DNA of 64,000 nt, taken from positions 12,233,739 through 12,297,738 of the forward strand of contig OZ038402.1 of assembly GCA_964036045.1 (NCBI GenBank), given 5' to 3'. The notes under the pieces were generated by a model that did not search any database, was not told the origin of the DNA, and saw only the letters and a program-made list of their open reading frames with translations. The DNA is from Eutreptiella sp. 'Long Island Sound 2002'. Lineage: Eukaryota; Euglenozoa; Euglenophyceae; Eutreptiales; Eutreptiaceae. Made by a program: the position numbers and the translations under genes. Below are positions 36,837 to 49,298 of the stretch, in pieces; the stretch's first letter is position 1, and each line of letters starts with the position of its first letter.

Positions 36837-37936
36837 GTCAATTTTCCGAGAATTTTCCGAGAATCTTCCGAGAATTTTCCGAGAATTTTCTGAGAATTTT
36901 CTGAGAATTTTCCGAGAATTTTCCGAGAATTTTCCGAGAATTTTCCGAGAATTTTCCGAGAATTTTCCGAGAATTTTCCGAGAATTTTCCGAGAATTTTC
37001 CGAGAATTTTCCGGGAATTTTCCGAGAATTTTCCGAGAAGTTTCCGAGAATTTTCCGAGAATTTTCTGAGAATTTTCCGAGAATTTTCCGAGAATTTTCC
37101 GAGATTTTCCCGAGAATTTTCCGAGAATTTTCTGAGAATTTTGCGAGAATTTTCCGAGAATTTTCCGAGATTTTCCCGAGAATTTTCCGAGAATTTTCCG
37201 AGAATTTTCCGAGAATTTTCCGAGAATTTTCCGAGAATTTTCCGAGAATTTTCCGAGAATTTTCCGAGAATTTTCTGAGAATTTTCCGAGAATTTTCCGT
37301 CAATTTTCCGAGAATTTTCCGAGAATTTTCCGAGAATTTTCTGAGAATTTTCCGAGAATTTTCCGAGAATTTTCCGAGAATTTTCCGAGAATTTTCCGAG
37401 AATTTTCCGAGAATTTTCCGAGAATTTTCCGAGAAGTTTCCGAGAATTTTCCGAGAATTTTCCGAGAATTTTCTGAGAATTTTCTGAGAATTTTCCGAGA
37501 ATTTTCCGAGAATTTTCCGAGAATTTTCCGAGAATTTTCCGAGAATTTTCCGAGAATTTTCTGAGAATTTTCTGAGAATTTTCCGAGAATTTTCCGAGAA
37601 TTTTCCGAGAATTTTCCGAGAATTTTCCGAGAATTTTCCGAGAATTTTCCGAGAATTTTCTGAGAATTTCCCGAGAATTTTCCGAGAATTTTCCGAGATT
37701 TTTCCGAGAATTTTCCGAGAATTTTCCGAGAATTTTCCGAGAATTTTCTGAGAATTTTCCGAGAATTTTCCGAGAATTTTCCGAGAATTTTCCGAGAATT
37801 TTCCGAGAATTTTCCGAGGATTTTCCGAGAATTTTCCGAGAATTTTCCGAGAATTTTCCGAGAATTTTCCGAGAATTTTCCGAGAATTTTCCGAGAATTT
37901 TCCGAGAATTTTCTGAGAATTTTCCGAGAATTTTCC
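36837..37936 (+). repeat. A block 3, 100 units
   Basis: GTCAA marks at 36837, 37299 and 37937 give intervals of 462 and 638, identical to A block 2 at an offset of 1,518 bases. CCGGG lies near 37013, GAAGTTTCC near 37040, TTTTGCG near 37142, GAGATTTTTCC near 37697 and GAGGATTTT near 37818. The GAGAGATTTCC of block 2 is not present, so that change arose after the two blocks separated. Confidence 0.82.
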
Positions 37937-38805
37937 GTCAATTTTCCGAGAATTTTCCGAGAATCTTCCGAGAATTTTCCGAGAATTTTCTGAGAATTTT
38001 CTGAGAATTTTCCGAGAATTTTCCGAGAATTTTCCGAGAATTTTCCGAGAATTTTCCGACAATTTTCCGAGAATTTTCCGAGAATTTTCCGGGAATTTTC
38101 CGAGAAGTTTCCGAGAATTTTCCGAGAATTTTCTGAGAATTTTCCGAGAATTTTCCGAGAATTTTCCGAGATTTTCCCGAGAATTTTCCGAGAATTTTCT
38201 GAGAATTTTGCGAGAATTTTCCGAGAATTTTCCGAGATTTTCCCGAGAATTTTCCGAGAATTTTCCGAGAATTTTCCGAGAATCTTCCGAGAATTTTCCG
38301 AGAATTTTCCGAGAATTTTCCGAGAATTTTCCGAGAATTTTCCGAGAATTTTCCCAGAATTTTCCGAGAATTTTCCGAGAATTTTCCGAGAATTTTCCGA
38401 GAATTTTCCGAGAATTTTCCGAGAATTTTCCCAGAATTTTCCCAGAATTTTCCGAGAATTTTCCGAGAATTTTCCGAGAATTTTCCGAGAATTTTCCGAG
38501 AATTTTCCGAGAATTTTCCGAGAATTTTCCGAGAATTTTCCGAGAATTTTCCGAGAATTTTCCGTCAATTTTCCGAGAATTTTCCGAGAATTTTCCGAGA
38601 ATTTTCCGAGAATTTTCCGAGAATTTTCCGAGAATTTTCCGAGAATTTTCCGAGAATTTTCTGAGAATTTTCCGAGAATTTTCCGAGAATTTTCCGAGAA
38701 TTTTCCGAGAATTTTCCGAGAATTTTCCGAGAATTTTCCGAGAATTTTCCGAGGATTTTCCGAGAATTTTCCGAGAATTTTCTGAGAATTTTCCGAGAAT
38801 TTTCC
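37937..38805 (+). repeat. C block 2
   Basis: GTCAA 37937, CGACAA at +121 (38058), CCGGG, TTTTGCG near 38208, second GAATCTTCC near 38281, three CCCAGAA near 38354, 38430 and 38441, GTCAA 38564, GAGGATTTT near 38752, next GTCAA 38806 (intervals 627 and 242). It is one unit longer than C block 1 in its first interval. The start-to-start offset from C block 1 is 3,476 bases (316 units). Confidence 0.8.
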
Positions 38806-39861
38806 GTCAATTTTCCGAGAATTTTCCGAGAATCTTCCGAGAATTTTCCGAGAATTTTCTGAGAATTTTCTGAGAATTTTCCGAGAATTTTCCGAGAATT
38901 TTCCGAGAATTTTCCGAGAATTTTCCGAGAATTTTCCGAGAATTTTCCGAGAATTTTCCGAGAATTTTCCGAGAATTTTCCGGGAATTTTCCGAGAATTT
39001 TCCGAGAAGTTTCCGAGAATTTTCCGAGAATTTTCTGAGAATTTTCCGAGAATTTTCCGAGAATTTTCCGAGATTTTCCCGAGAATTTTCCGAGAATTTT
39101 CTGAGAATTTTGCGAGAATTTTCCGAGAATTTTCCGAGATTTTCCCGAGAATTTTCCGAGAATTTTCCGAGAATTTTCCGAGAATTTTCCGAGAATTTTC
39201 CGAGAATTTTCCGAGAATTTTCCGAGAATTTTCCGAGAATTTTCTGAGAATTTTCCGAGAATTTTCCGTCAATTTTCCGAGAATTTTCCGAGAATTTTCC
39301 GAGAATTTTCTGAGAATTTTCCGAGAATTTTCCGAGAATTTTCCGAGAATTTTCCGAGAAGTTTCCGAGAATTTTCCGAGAATTTTCCGAGAATTTTCTG
39401 AGAATTTTCTGAGAATTTTCCGAGAATTTTCCGAGAATTTTCCGAGAATTTTCCGAGAATTTTCCGAGAATTTTCCGAGAATTTTCTGAGAATTTTCTGA
39501 GAATTTTCCGAGAATTTTCCGAGAATTTTCCGAGAATTTTCCGAGAATTTTCCGAGAATTTTCCGAGAATTTTCCGAGAATTTTCTGAGAATTTCCCGAG
39601 AATTTTCCGAGAATTTTCCGAGATTTTTCCGAGAATTTTCCGAGAATTTTCCGAGAATTTTCCGAGAATTTTCTGAGAATTTTCCGAGAATTTTCCGAGA
39701 ATTTTCCGAGAATTTTCCGAGAATTTTCCGAGAATTTTCCGAGGATTTTCCGAGAATTTTCCGAGAATTTTCCGAGAATTTTCCGAGAATTTTCCGAGAA
39801 TTTTCCGAGAATTTTCCGAGAATTTTCCGAGAATTTTCTGAGAATTTTCCGAGAATTTTCC
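38806..39861 (+). repeat. A block 4, 96 units
   Basis: GTCAA 38806 to 39268 is 462 bases; the tail to 39862 is 594 bases. Markers are those of the other A blocks: CCGGG near 38981, GAAGTTTCC near 39008, TTTTGCG near 39111, GAAGTTTCC near 39361, AATTTCCCGAG near 39592, GAGATTTTTCC near 39620, GAGGATTTT near 39742. Confidence 0.82.
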
Positions 39862-40950
39862 GTCAATTTTCCGAGAATTTTCCGAGAATCTTCCGAGAAT
39901 TTTCCGAGAATTTTCTGAGAATTTTCTGAGAATTTTCCGAGAATTTTCCGAGAATTTTCCGAGAATTTTCCGAGAATTTTCCGACAATTTTCCGAGAATT
40001 TTCCGAGAATTTTCCGGGAATTTTCCGAGAAGTTTCCGAGAATTTTCCGAGAATTTTCTGAGAATTTTCCGAGAATTTTCCGAGAATTTTCCGAGATTTT
40101 CCCGACAATTTTCCGAGAATTTTCTGAGAATTTTGCGAGAATTTTCCGAGAATTTTCCGAGATTTTCCCGAGAATTTTCCGAGAATTTTCCGAGAATTTT
40201 CCGAGAATCTTCCGAGAATTTTCCGAGAATTTTCCGAGAATTTTCCGAGAATTTTCCGAGAATTTTCCGAGAATTTTCCCAGAATTTTCCGAGAATTTTC
40301 CGAGAATTTTCCGAGAATTTTCCGAGAATTTTCCGAGAATTTTCCGAGAATTTTCCGAGAATTTTCCCAGAATTTTCCGAGAATTTTCCGAGAATTTTCC
40401 GAGAATTTTCCGAGAATTTTCCGAGAATTTTCCGAGAATTTTCCGAGAATTTTCCGAGAATTTTCCGAGAATTTTCCGAGAATTTTCCGTCAATTTTCCG
40501 AGAATTTTCCGAGAATTTTCCGAGAATTTTCCGAGAATTTTCCGAGAATTTTCCGAGAATTTTCCGAGAATTTTCCGAGAATTTTCCGAGAATTTTCTGA
40601 GAATTTTCCGAGAATTTTCCGAGAATTTTCCGAGAATTTTCCGAGAATTTTCCGAGAATTTTCCGAGAATTTTCCGAGAATTTTCCGAGAATTTTCCGAG
40701 AATTTTCCGAGAATTTTCCGAGAATTTTCCGAGAATTTTCCGAGAATTTTCCGAGAATTTTCCGAGAATTTTCTGAGAATTTTCCGAGAATTTTCCGTCA
40801 ATTTTCCGAGAATTTTCCGAGAATTTTCCGAGAATTTTCCGAGAATTTTCCGAGAATTTTCCGAGAATTTTCCGAGAATTTTCCGAGAATTTTCCGAGAA
40901 TTTTCCGAGAATTTTCCGAGAATTTTCTGAGAATTTTCCGAGAATTTTCC
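39862..40950 (+). repeat. C block 3, diverged on the right
   Basis: GTCAA 39862, CGACAA at +121 (39983), a second CGACAA near 40104 private to this copy, TTTTGCG near 40134, second GAATCTTCC near 40207 and two CCCAGAA near 40278 and 40368 (earlier copies have three), then GTCAA 40489. The next GTCAA marks are at 40797 (308 bases) and 40951 (154 bases), where earlier C blocks have 242. Two long, almost canonical runs fill this part. Confidence 0.75.
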
Positions 40951-41522
40951 GTCAATTTTCCGAGAATTTTCCGAGAATTTTCCGAGAATTTTCCGAGAAT
41001 TTTCTGAGAATTTTCCGAGAATTTTCCGAGAATTTTCCGAGAATTTTCCGAGAATTTTCCGAGAATTTTCCGAGAATTTTCCGAGAATTTTCCGAGAAGT
41101 TTTTGAGAATTTTCCGAGAATTTTCCGAGAATTTTCTGAGAATTTTCTGAGAATTTTCCGAGAATTTTCCGAGAATTTTCCGAGAATTTTCCGAGAATTT
41201 TCCGAGAATTTTCCGAGAATTTTCTGAGAATTTTCTGAGAATTTTCCGAGAATTTTCCGAGAATTTTCCGAGAATTTTCCGAGAATTTTCCGAGAATTTT
41301 CCGAGAATTTTCCGAGAATTTTCTGAGAATTTTCCGAGAATTTTCCGAGAATTTTCCGAGAATTTTCCGAGAATTTTCCGAGAATTTTCCGAGAAGTTTC
41401 CGAGAATTTTCTGATAATTTTCCGAGAATTTTCCTAGAATTTTCCGAGAATTTTCCGAGAATTTTCCGAGAATTTTCCGAGAATTTTCCGAGAATTTTCT
41501 GAGAATTTTCCGAGAATTTTCC
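40951..41522 (+). repeat. GAAGTTTTT segment between the A/C and E arrays
   Basis: Holds GTCAA 40951, CTGAG, GAAGTTTTT near 41099, CTGAG pairs near 41134 and 41223, GAAGTTTCC near 41397, a CTGATAA near 41410 and a CTAGAA near 41433. It is the only segment where the left-domain mark GAAGTTTTT and the right-domain mark GAAGTTTCC lie within 300 bases of each other without an M1 between. No gene. Confidence 0.65.
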
Positions 41523-44437
41523 GTCAATTTTCCGAGAATTTTCCGAGAATCTTCCGAGGATTTTCCGAGAATTTTCTGAGAATTTTCTGAGAATTTTCCG
41601 AGAATTTTCCGAGAATTTTCCGAGAATTTTCCGAGAATTTTCCGAGAATTTTCCGAGAATTTTTCGAGAATTTTCCGAGAATTTTCGGAGAATTTTCCGA
41701 GAATTTTCCGCGAATTTTCGGAGAATTTTCCGAGAAGTTTCCGAGAATTTTCCGAGAATTTTCTGAGAATTTTCCGAGAATTTTCCGAGAATTTTCCGAG
41801 ATTTTCCCGAGAATTTTCCGAGAATTTTCTGAGAATTTTCCGAGAATTTTCCGAGAATTTTCCGAGATTTTCCCGAGAATTTTCCGAGAATTTTCCGAGA
41901 ATTTTCCGAGAATTTTCCGAGAATTTTCCGAGAATTTTCCGAGAATTTTCTGAGAATTTTCCGAGAATTTTCCGAGAATTTTCCGTCAATTTTCCGAGAA
42001 TTTTCCGAGAATTTTCCGAGAATTTTCCGTCAATTTTCCGAGAATTTTCCGAGAATTTTCCGAGAATTTTCCGAGAATTTTCCGAGAATTTTCCGAGAAT
42101 TTTCCCAGAATTTTCCGAGAATTTTCCGAGAATTTTCCGATGATTTTCCGAGAATTTTCCGAGAATTTTCCGAGAATTTTCCGAGAATTTTCCGAGAATT
42201 TTCCGAGAATTTTCCGAGAATTTTCCGTCAATTTTCCGAGAATTTTCCGAGAATTTTCCGAGAATTTTCCGAGAATTTTCCGAGAATTTTCCGAGAATTT
42301 TCCGAGAATTTTCCGAGAATTTTCCGCGAATTTTCCGAGAATTTTCCGAGAATTTTCCGAGAATTTTCCGAGAATTTTCTGAGAATTTTCCGAGAATTTT
42401 CCGAGAATTTTCCGAGAATTTTCCGAGAATTTTCCGAGAATTTTCCGAGAATTTGCCGAGAATTTTCCGAGAATTTTCCGAGAATTTTCCGAGAATTTTC
42501 CGAGAATTTTCCGAGAATTTTCCGAGAATTTTCTGAGAATTTTCCGAGAATTTTCCGTCAATTTTCCGAGAATTTTCCGAGAATTCTCCGAGAATTTTCC
42601 GAGAATTTTCCGAGAATTTTCCGAGAATTTTCCGAGAATTTTCCGAGAATTTTCCGAGAATTTTCCGAGAATTTTCCGAGAATTTTCCGAGAATTTTCCG
42701 AGAATTTTCCGAGAATTTTCCGAGAATTTTCTGAGAATTTTCCGAGAATTTTCCGAGAATTTTCCGAGAATTTTCCGAGAATTTTCCGAGAATTTTCCGA
42801 GAATTTTCCGAGAATTTTCCGAGAATTTTCCGAGAATTTTCCGAGAATTTTCCGAGAATTTTCTGAGAATTTTCCGAGAATTTTCTGAGAATTTTCCGAG
42901 AATTTTCCGAGAATTTTCCGAGAATTTTCCGAGAATTTTCCGAGAATTTTCCGAGAATTTTCCGAGAATTTTCCGAGAATTTTCTGAGAATTTTCTGAGA
43001 ATTTTCTGAGAATTTTCCGAGAATTTTCCGAGAATTTTCCGAGAATTTTCTGAGAATTTTCTGAGAATTTTCCGAGAATTTTCCGAGAATTTTCCGAGAA
43101 TTTTCCGAGAATTTTCCGAGAATTTTCCGAGAATTTTCCGAGAATTTTCTGAGAATTTTCCGAGAATTTTCCGAGAATTTTCCGAGAATTTTCCGAGAAT
43201 TTTCTGAGAATTTTCCAAGAATTTTCCGTCAATTTTCCGAGAATTTTCCAAGAATCTTCCGAGAATTTTCCGAGAATTTTCCGAGAATTTTCCGAGAATT
43301 TTCTGAGAATTTTCCGAGAATTTTCCGAGAATTTTCCGAGAATTTTCCGAGAATTTTCCGAGAATTTTCCGAGGATTTTCCGAGAATTTTCCGAGAATTT
43401 TCCGAGAATTTTCCGAGAATTTTCCGAGAATTTTCCGAGAATTTTCCGAGAATTTTCCGAGAATTTTCTGATAATTTTCCGAGAATTTTCCGTCAATTTT
43501 CCGAGAATTTTCCCAGAATCTTCCGAGAATTTTCCGAGAATTTTCTGAGAATTTTCTGAGAATTTTCCGAGAATTTTCCGAGAATTTTCCGAGAATTTTC
43601 CGAGAATTTTCCGAGAATTTTCCGAGACTTTTCCGGGAGTTTTCCGAGAATTTTCCGAGAAGTTTCCGAGAATTTTCCGAGAATTTTCTGAGAATTTTCC
43701 GAGAATTTTCCGAGAATTTTCCGAGATTTTCCCGAGAATTTTCCGAGAATTTTCTGAGAATTTTCCGAGAATTTTCCGAGAATTTTCCGAGATTTTCCCG
43801 AGAATTTTCCGAGAATTTTCCGAGAATTTTCCGAGAATTTTCCGAGAATTTTCCAAGAATTTTCCGAGAATTTTCTGCGAATTTTCCGAGAATTTTCCGA
43901 GAATTTTCCGTCAATTTTCCGAGAATTTTCCGAGAATTTTCCGAGAATTTTCCGTCAATTTTCCGAGAATTTTCCGAGAATTTTCCGAGAATTTTCCGAG
44001 AATTTTCCGAGAATTTTCCGAGAATTTTCCGAGAATTTTCTGAGAATTTTCTGAGGATTTTCCGAGAATTTTCCGAGAATTTTCCGAGAATTTTCCGAGA
44101 ATTTTCCGAGAATTTTCTGAGAATTTTCCGAGAATTTTCCGTCAATTTTCCGAGAATTTTCCGAGAATTTTCCGAGAATTTTCCGAGAATTTTCTGAGAA
44201 TTTTCCGAGAATTTTCCGAGAATTTTCCGAGAATTTTCCGAGAATTTTCCGAGAATTTTCCGAGAATTTTCCGAGAATTTTCTGAGAATTTTCCGAGAAT
44301 TTTCCGAGAATTTTCCGAGAATTTTCTGATAATTTTCGGAGAATTTTCCTAGAATTTTCCGAGAATTTTCCGAGAATTTTCCGAGAATTTTCCGAGAATT
44401 TTCCGAGAATTTTCTGAGAATTTTCCGAGAATTTTCC
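41523..44437 (+). repeat. E block, copy 1 (2,915 bp, 265 units)
   Basis: M1 in the CGGAG form (GTCAA 41523 to 41985, 462 bases), M2 (GTCAA 42029, CCCAGAA 42103, CGATGA 42138, GTCAA 42226, CGCGAA 42325), GTCAA 42557 with GAATTC at 42581-42586, a long canonical run, GTCAA 43228 beside CCAAG, then a second M1 form (GTCAA 43492) with the rare GAGACTTTTCCGGGAG at about 43624, and paired GTCAA 43910/43954. The next E copy starts at 44438. Confidence 0.8.
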
Positions 44438-44508
44438 GTCAATTTTCCGAGAATTTTCCGAGAATCTTCCGAGAATTTTCCGAGAATTTTCTGAGAATTT
44501 TCTGAGAA

Positions 44509-44518
44509 TTTTCCGAGA
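44509..44518 (+). repeat. 10-base unit TTTTCCGAGA
   Basis: One A is missing inside the M1 of E copy 2, which accounts for its length of 461 instead of 462 bases. Confidence 0.95.
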
Positions 44519-45739
44519 TTTTCCGAGAATTTTCCGAGAATTTTCCGAGAATTTTCCGAGAATTTTCCGAGAATTTTTCGAGAATTTTCCGAGAATTTTC
44601 GGAGAATTTTCCGAGAATTTTCCGCGAATTTTCGGAGAATTTTCCGAGAAGTTTCCGAGAATTTTCCGAGAATTTTCTGAGAATTTTCCGAGAATTTTCC
44701 GAGAATTTTCCGAGATTTTCCCGAGAATTTTCCGAGAATTTTCTGAGAATTTTCCGAGAATTTTCCGAGAATTTTCCGAGATTTTCCCGAGAATTTTCCG
44801 AGAATTTTCCGAGAATTTTCCGAGAATTTTCCGAGAATTTTCCGAGAATTTTCCGAGAATTTTCTGAGAATTTTCCGAGAATTTTCCGAGAATTTTCCGT
44901 CAATTTTCCGAGAATTTTCCGAGAATTTTCCGAGAATTTTCCGTCAATTTTCCGAGAATTTTCCGAGAATTTTCCGAGAATTTTCCGAGAATTTTCCGAG
45001 AATTTTCCGAGAATTTTCCCAGAATTTTCCGAGAATTTTCCGAGAATTTTCCGATGATTTTCCGAGAATTTTCCGAGAATTTTCCGAGAATTTTCCGAGA
45101 ATTTTCCGAGAATTTTCCGAGAATTTTCCGAGAATTTTCCGTCAATTTTCCGAGAATTTTCCGAGAATTTTCCGAGAATTTTCCGAGAATTTTCCGAGAA
45201 TTTTCCGAGAATTTTCCGAGAATTTTCCGAGAATTTTCCGCGAATTTTCCGAGAATTTTCCGAGAATTTTCCGAGAATTTTCCGAGAATTTTCTGAGAAT
45301 TTTCCGAGAATTTTCCGAGAATTTTCCGAGAATTTTCCGAGAATTTTCCGAGAATTTTCCGAGAATTTTCCGAGAATTTTCCGAGAATTTTCCGAGAATT
45401 TTCCGAGAATTTTCCGAGAATTTTCCGAGAATTTTCTGAGAATTTTCTGAGAATTTTCCGTCAATTTTCCGAGAATTTTCCGAGAATTCTCCGAGAATTT
45501 TCCGAGAATTTTCCGAGAATTTTCCGAGAATTTTCCGAGAATTTTCCGAGAATTTTCCGAGAATTTTCCGAGAATTTTCCGAGAATTTTCCGAGAATTTT
45601 CCGAGAATTTTCCGAGAATTTTCTGAGAATTTTCCGAGAATTTTCTGAGAATTTTCCGAGAATTTTCCGAGAATTTTCCGAGAATTTTCCGAGAATTTTC
45701 CGAGAATTTTCCGAGAATTTTCCGAGAATTTTCTGAGAA

Positions 45740-45751
45740 TTTTTCTGAGAA
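45740..45751 (+). repeat. 12-base unit TTTTTCTGAGAA
   Basis: One extra T between two CTGAG units in E copy 2. Confidence 0.95.
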
Positions 45752-46692
45752 TTTTCTGAGAATTTTCCGAGAATTTTCCGAGAATTTTCCGAGAATTTTC
45801 TGAGAATTTTCTGAGAATTTTCCGAGAATTTTCCGAGAATTTTCCGAGAATTTTCCGAGAATTTTCCAAGAATTTTCTGAGAATCTTCCGAGAATTTTCC
45901 GAGAATTTTCCGAGAATTTTCCGAGAATTTTCTGAGAATTTTCCAAGAATTTTCCGTCAATTTTCCGAGAATTTTCCGAGAATCTTCCGAGAATTTTCCG
46001 AGAATTTTCCGAGAATTTTCCGAGAATTTTCTGAGAATTTTCCGAGAATTTTCCGAGAATTTTCCGTGAATTTTCCGAAAATTTTCCGAGAATTTTCCGA
46101 GGATTTTCCGAGAATTTTCCGAGAATTTTCCGAGAATTTTCCGAGAATTTTCCGAGAATTTTCCGAGAATTTTCCGAGAATTTTCCGAGAATTTTCTGAT
46201 AATTTTCCGAGAATTTTCCGTCAATTTTCCGAGAATTTTCCCAGAATCTTCCGAGAATTTTCCGAGAATTTTCTGAGAATTTTCTGAGAATTTTCCGAGA
46301 ATTTTCCGAGAATTTTCCGAGAATTTTCCGAGAATTTTCCGAGAATTTTCCGAGACTTTTCCGGGAGTTTTCAGAGAATTTTCCGAGAAGTTTCCGAGAA
46401 TTTTCCGAGAATTTTCTGAGAATTTTCCGAGAATTTTCCGAGAATTTTCCGAGATTTTCCCGAGAATTTTCCGAGAATTTTCTGAGAATTTTCCGAGAAT
46501 TTTCCGAGAATTTTCCGAGATTTTCCCGAGAATTTTCCGAGAATTTTCCGAGAATTTTCCGAGAATTTTCCGAGAATTTTCCGAGAATTTTCCGAGAATT
46601 TTCCGAGAATTTTCTGAGAATTTTCCGAGAATTTTCCGAGAATTTTCCGTCAATTTTCCGAGAATTTTCCGAGAATTTTCCGAGAATTTTCC

Positions 46693-48220
46693 GTCAATTT
46701 TCCGAGAATTTTCCGAGAATTTTCTGAGAATTTTCTGAGGATTTTCCGAGAATTTTCCGAGAATTTTCCGAGAATTTTCCGAGAATTTTCCGAGAATTTT
46801 CTGAGAATTTTCCGAGAATTTTCCGTCAATTTTCCGAGAATTTTCCGAGAATTTTCCGAGAATTTTCCGAGAATTTTCCGAGAATTTTCCGAGAATTTTC
46901 CGAGAATTTTCTGAGAATTTTCTGAGGATTTTCCGAGAATTTTCCGAGAATTTTCCGAGAATTTCTGAGAATTTTCCGAGAATTTTCTGAGAATTTTCCG
47001 AGAATTTTCCGTCAATTTTCCGAGAATTTTCCGAGAATTTTCCGAGAATTTTCCGAGAATTTTCTGAGAATTTTCCGAGAATTTTCCGAGAATTTTCCGA
47101 GAATTTTCCGAGAATTTTCCGAGAATTTTCCGAGAATTTTCCGAGAATTTTCTGAGAATTTTCCGAGAATTTTCCGAGAATTTTCCGAGAATTTTCCGAG
47201 AATTTTCTGAGAATTTTCTGAGAATTTTCCGAGAATTTTCCGAGAATTTTCCGAGAATTTTCCGAGAATTTTCCGAGAATTTTCCGAGAATTTTCTGAGA
47301 ATTTTCTGAGAATTTTCCGAGAATTTTCCGAGAATTTTCCGAGAATTTTCCGAGAATTTTCCGAGAATTTTCCGAGAATTTTCCGAGAATTTTCTGAGAA
47401 TTTTCCGAGAATTTTCCGAGAATTTTCCGAGAATTTTCCGAGAATTTTCCGAGAATTTTCCTAGAATTTTCCGAGAATTTTCCGAGAATTTTCCGAGAAT
47501 TTTCCGAGAATTTTCCGAGAATTTTCCGAGAATTTTCCAAGAATTTTCTGAGAATTTTCCGAGAATTTTCCGTCAATTTTCCGAGAATTTTCCGAGAATT
47601 TTCCGAGAATTTTCCGAGAATTTTCTGAGAATTTTCCGAGAATTTTCCGAGAATTTTCCGAGAATTTTCCGAGAATTTTCCGAGAATTTTCCGAGAATTT
47701 TCCGAGAATTTTCCGAGAAGTTTCCGAGAATTTTCCGAGAATTTTCCGAGAATTTTCTGAGAATTTTCTGAGAATTTTCCGAGAATTTTCCGAGAATTTT
47801 CCGAGAATTTTCCGAGAATTTTCCGAGAATTTTCCGAGAATTTTCTGAGAATTTTCTGAGAATTTTCCGAGAATTTTCCGAGAATTTTCTGAGAATTTTC
47901 CGAGAATTTTCCGAGAATTTTCCGAGAATTTTCCGAGAATTTTCTGAGAATTTTCCGAGAATTTTCCGAGAATTTTCCGAGAATTTTCCGAGAATTTTCC
48001 GAGAATTTTCCGAGAATTTTCCGAGAATTTTCTGAGAATTTTCCGAGAATTTTCCGAGAATTTTCCGAGAATTTTCCGAGAATTTTCCGAGAATTTTCCG
48101 AGGATTTTCCGAGAATTTTCCGAGAATTTTCCGAGAATTTTCCGAGAATTTTCCGAGAATTTTCCGAGAATTTTCCGAGAATTTTCCGAGAATTTTCTGA
48201 GAATTTTCCGAGAATTTTCC
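46693..48220 (+). repeat. Mixed interval after E copy 2
   Basis: Contains repeated GTCAA and GAGGATTTT marks (46740, 46926), the 10-base unit at 46962-46971, CTGAG pairs near 47211 and 47292, CTAGAA near 47460, CCAAG near 47537, GTCAA near 47575, GAAGTTTCC near 47720 and GAGGATTTT near 48102. Its right half has the order of an M3 tail and leads directly into an A block. No gene. Confidence 0.65.
46962..46971 (+). repeat. 10-base unit TTTCTGAGAA
   Basis: A CTGAG unit missing one T. No second copy seen. Confidence 0.95.
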
Positions 48221-49298
48221 GTCAATTTTCCGAGAATTTTCCGAGAATCTTCCGAGAATTTTCCGAGAATTTTCTGAGAATTTTCTGAGAATTTTCCGAG
48301 AATTTTCCGAGAATTTTCCGAGAATTTTCCGAGAATTTTCCGAGAATTTTCCGAGAATTTTCCGAGAATTTTCCGAGAATTTTCCGAGAATTTTCCGAGA
48401 ATTTTCCGGGAATTTTCCGAGAATTTTCCGAGAAGTTTCCGAGAATTTTCCGAGAATTTTCTGAGAATTTTCCGAGAATTTTCCGAGAATTTTCCGAGAT
48501 TTTCCCGAGAATTTTCCGAGAATTTTCTGAGAATTTTGCGAGAATTTTCCGAGAATTTTCCGAGATTTTCCCGAGAATTTTCCGAGAATTTTCCGAGAAT
48601 TTTCCGAGAATTTTCCGAGAATTTTCCGAGAATTTTCCGAGAATTTTCCGAGAATTTTCCGAGAATTTTCTGAGAATTTTCCGAGAATTTTCCGTCAATT
48701 TTCCGAGAATTTTCCGAGAATTTTCCGAGAATTTTCCGAGAATTTTCTGAGAATTTTCCGAGAATTTTCCGAGAATTTTCCGAGAATTTTCCGAGAATTT
48801 TCCGAGAATTTTCCGAGAATTTTCCGAGAATTTTCCGAGAATTTTCTGAGAATTTTCCGAGAATTTTCCGAGAATTTTCCGAGAATTTTCCGAGAATTTT
48901 CCGAGAATTTTCCGAGAATTTTCTGAGAATTTTCTGAGAATTTTCCGAGAATTTTCCGAGAATTTTCCGAGATTTTTCCGAGAATTTTCCGAGAATTTTC
49001 CGAGAATTTTCCGAGAATTTTCTGAGAATTTTCCGAGAATTTTCCGAGAATTTTCCGAGATTTTTCCGAGAATTTTCCGAGAATTTTCCGAGAATTTTCC
49101 GAGAATTTTCTGAGAATTTTCCGAGAATTTTCCGAGAATTTTCCGAGAATTTTCCGAGAATTTTCCGAGAATTTTCCGAGGATTTTCCGAAAATTTTCCG
49201 AGAATTTTCCGAGAATTTTCCGAGAATTTTCCGAGAATTTTCCGAGAATTTTCCGAGAATTTTCCGAGAATTTTCTGAGAATTTTCCGAGAATTTTCC
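48221..49298 (+). repeat. A block (M1+M3), 98 units
   Basis: GTCAA 48221, GAATCTTCC, CTGAG pair, CCGGG near 48407, GAAGTTTCC near 48434, two GAGATTTTCCC around TTTTGCG near 48537, GTCAA 48694 (473 bases), then two GAGATTTTTCC near 48972 and 49060 and GAGGATTTT near 49180. The expected GAAGTTTCC of the tail is missing and GAGATTTTTCC is doubled, a local rearrangement. Confidence 0.78.

Larger units (their letters stand above)
44438..46692 (+). repeat. E block, copy 2
   Basis: Same order as copy 1: GTCAA 44438, CGGAG form of M1 (461 bases because of the 10-base unit at 44509-44518), GTCAA 44899/44943, CCCAGAA 45018, CGATGA 45052, GTCAA 45141, CGCGAA, GTCAA 45460, GAATTC 45484-45489, GTCAA 45956, GTCAA 46220 with the GAGACTTTTCCGGGAG mark near 46352, GTCAA 46649/46693. 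GAATTC to the 46220 mark is 16 units shorter than in copy 1. Confidence 0.8.
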
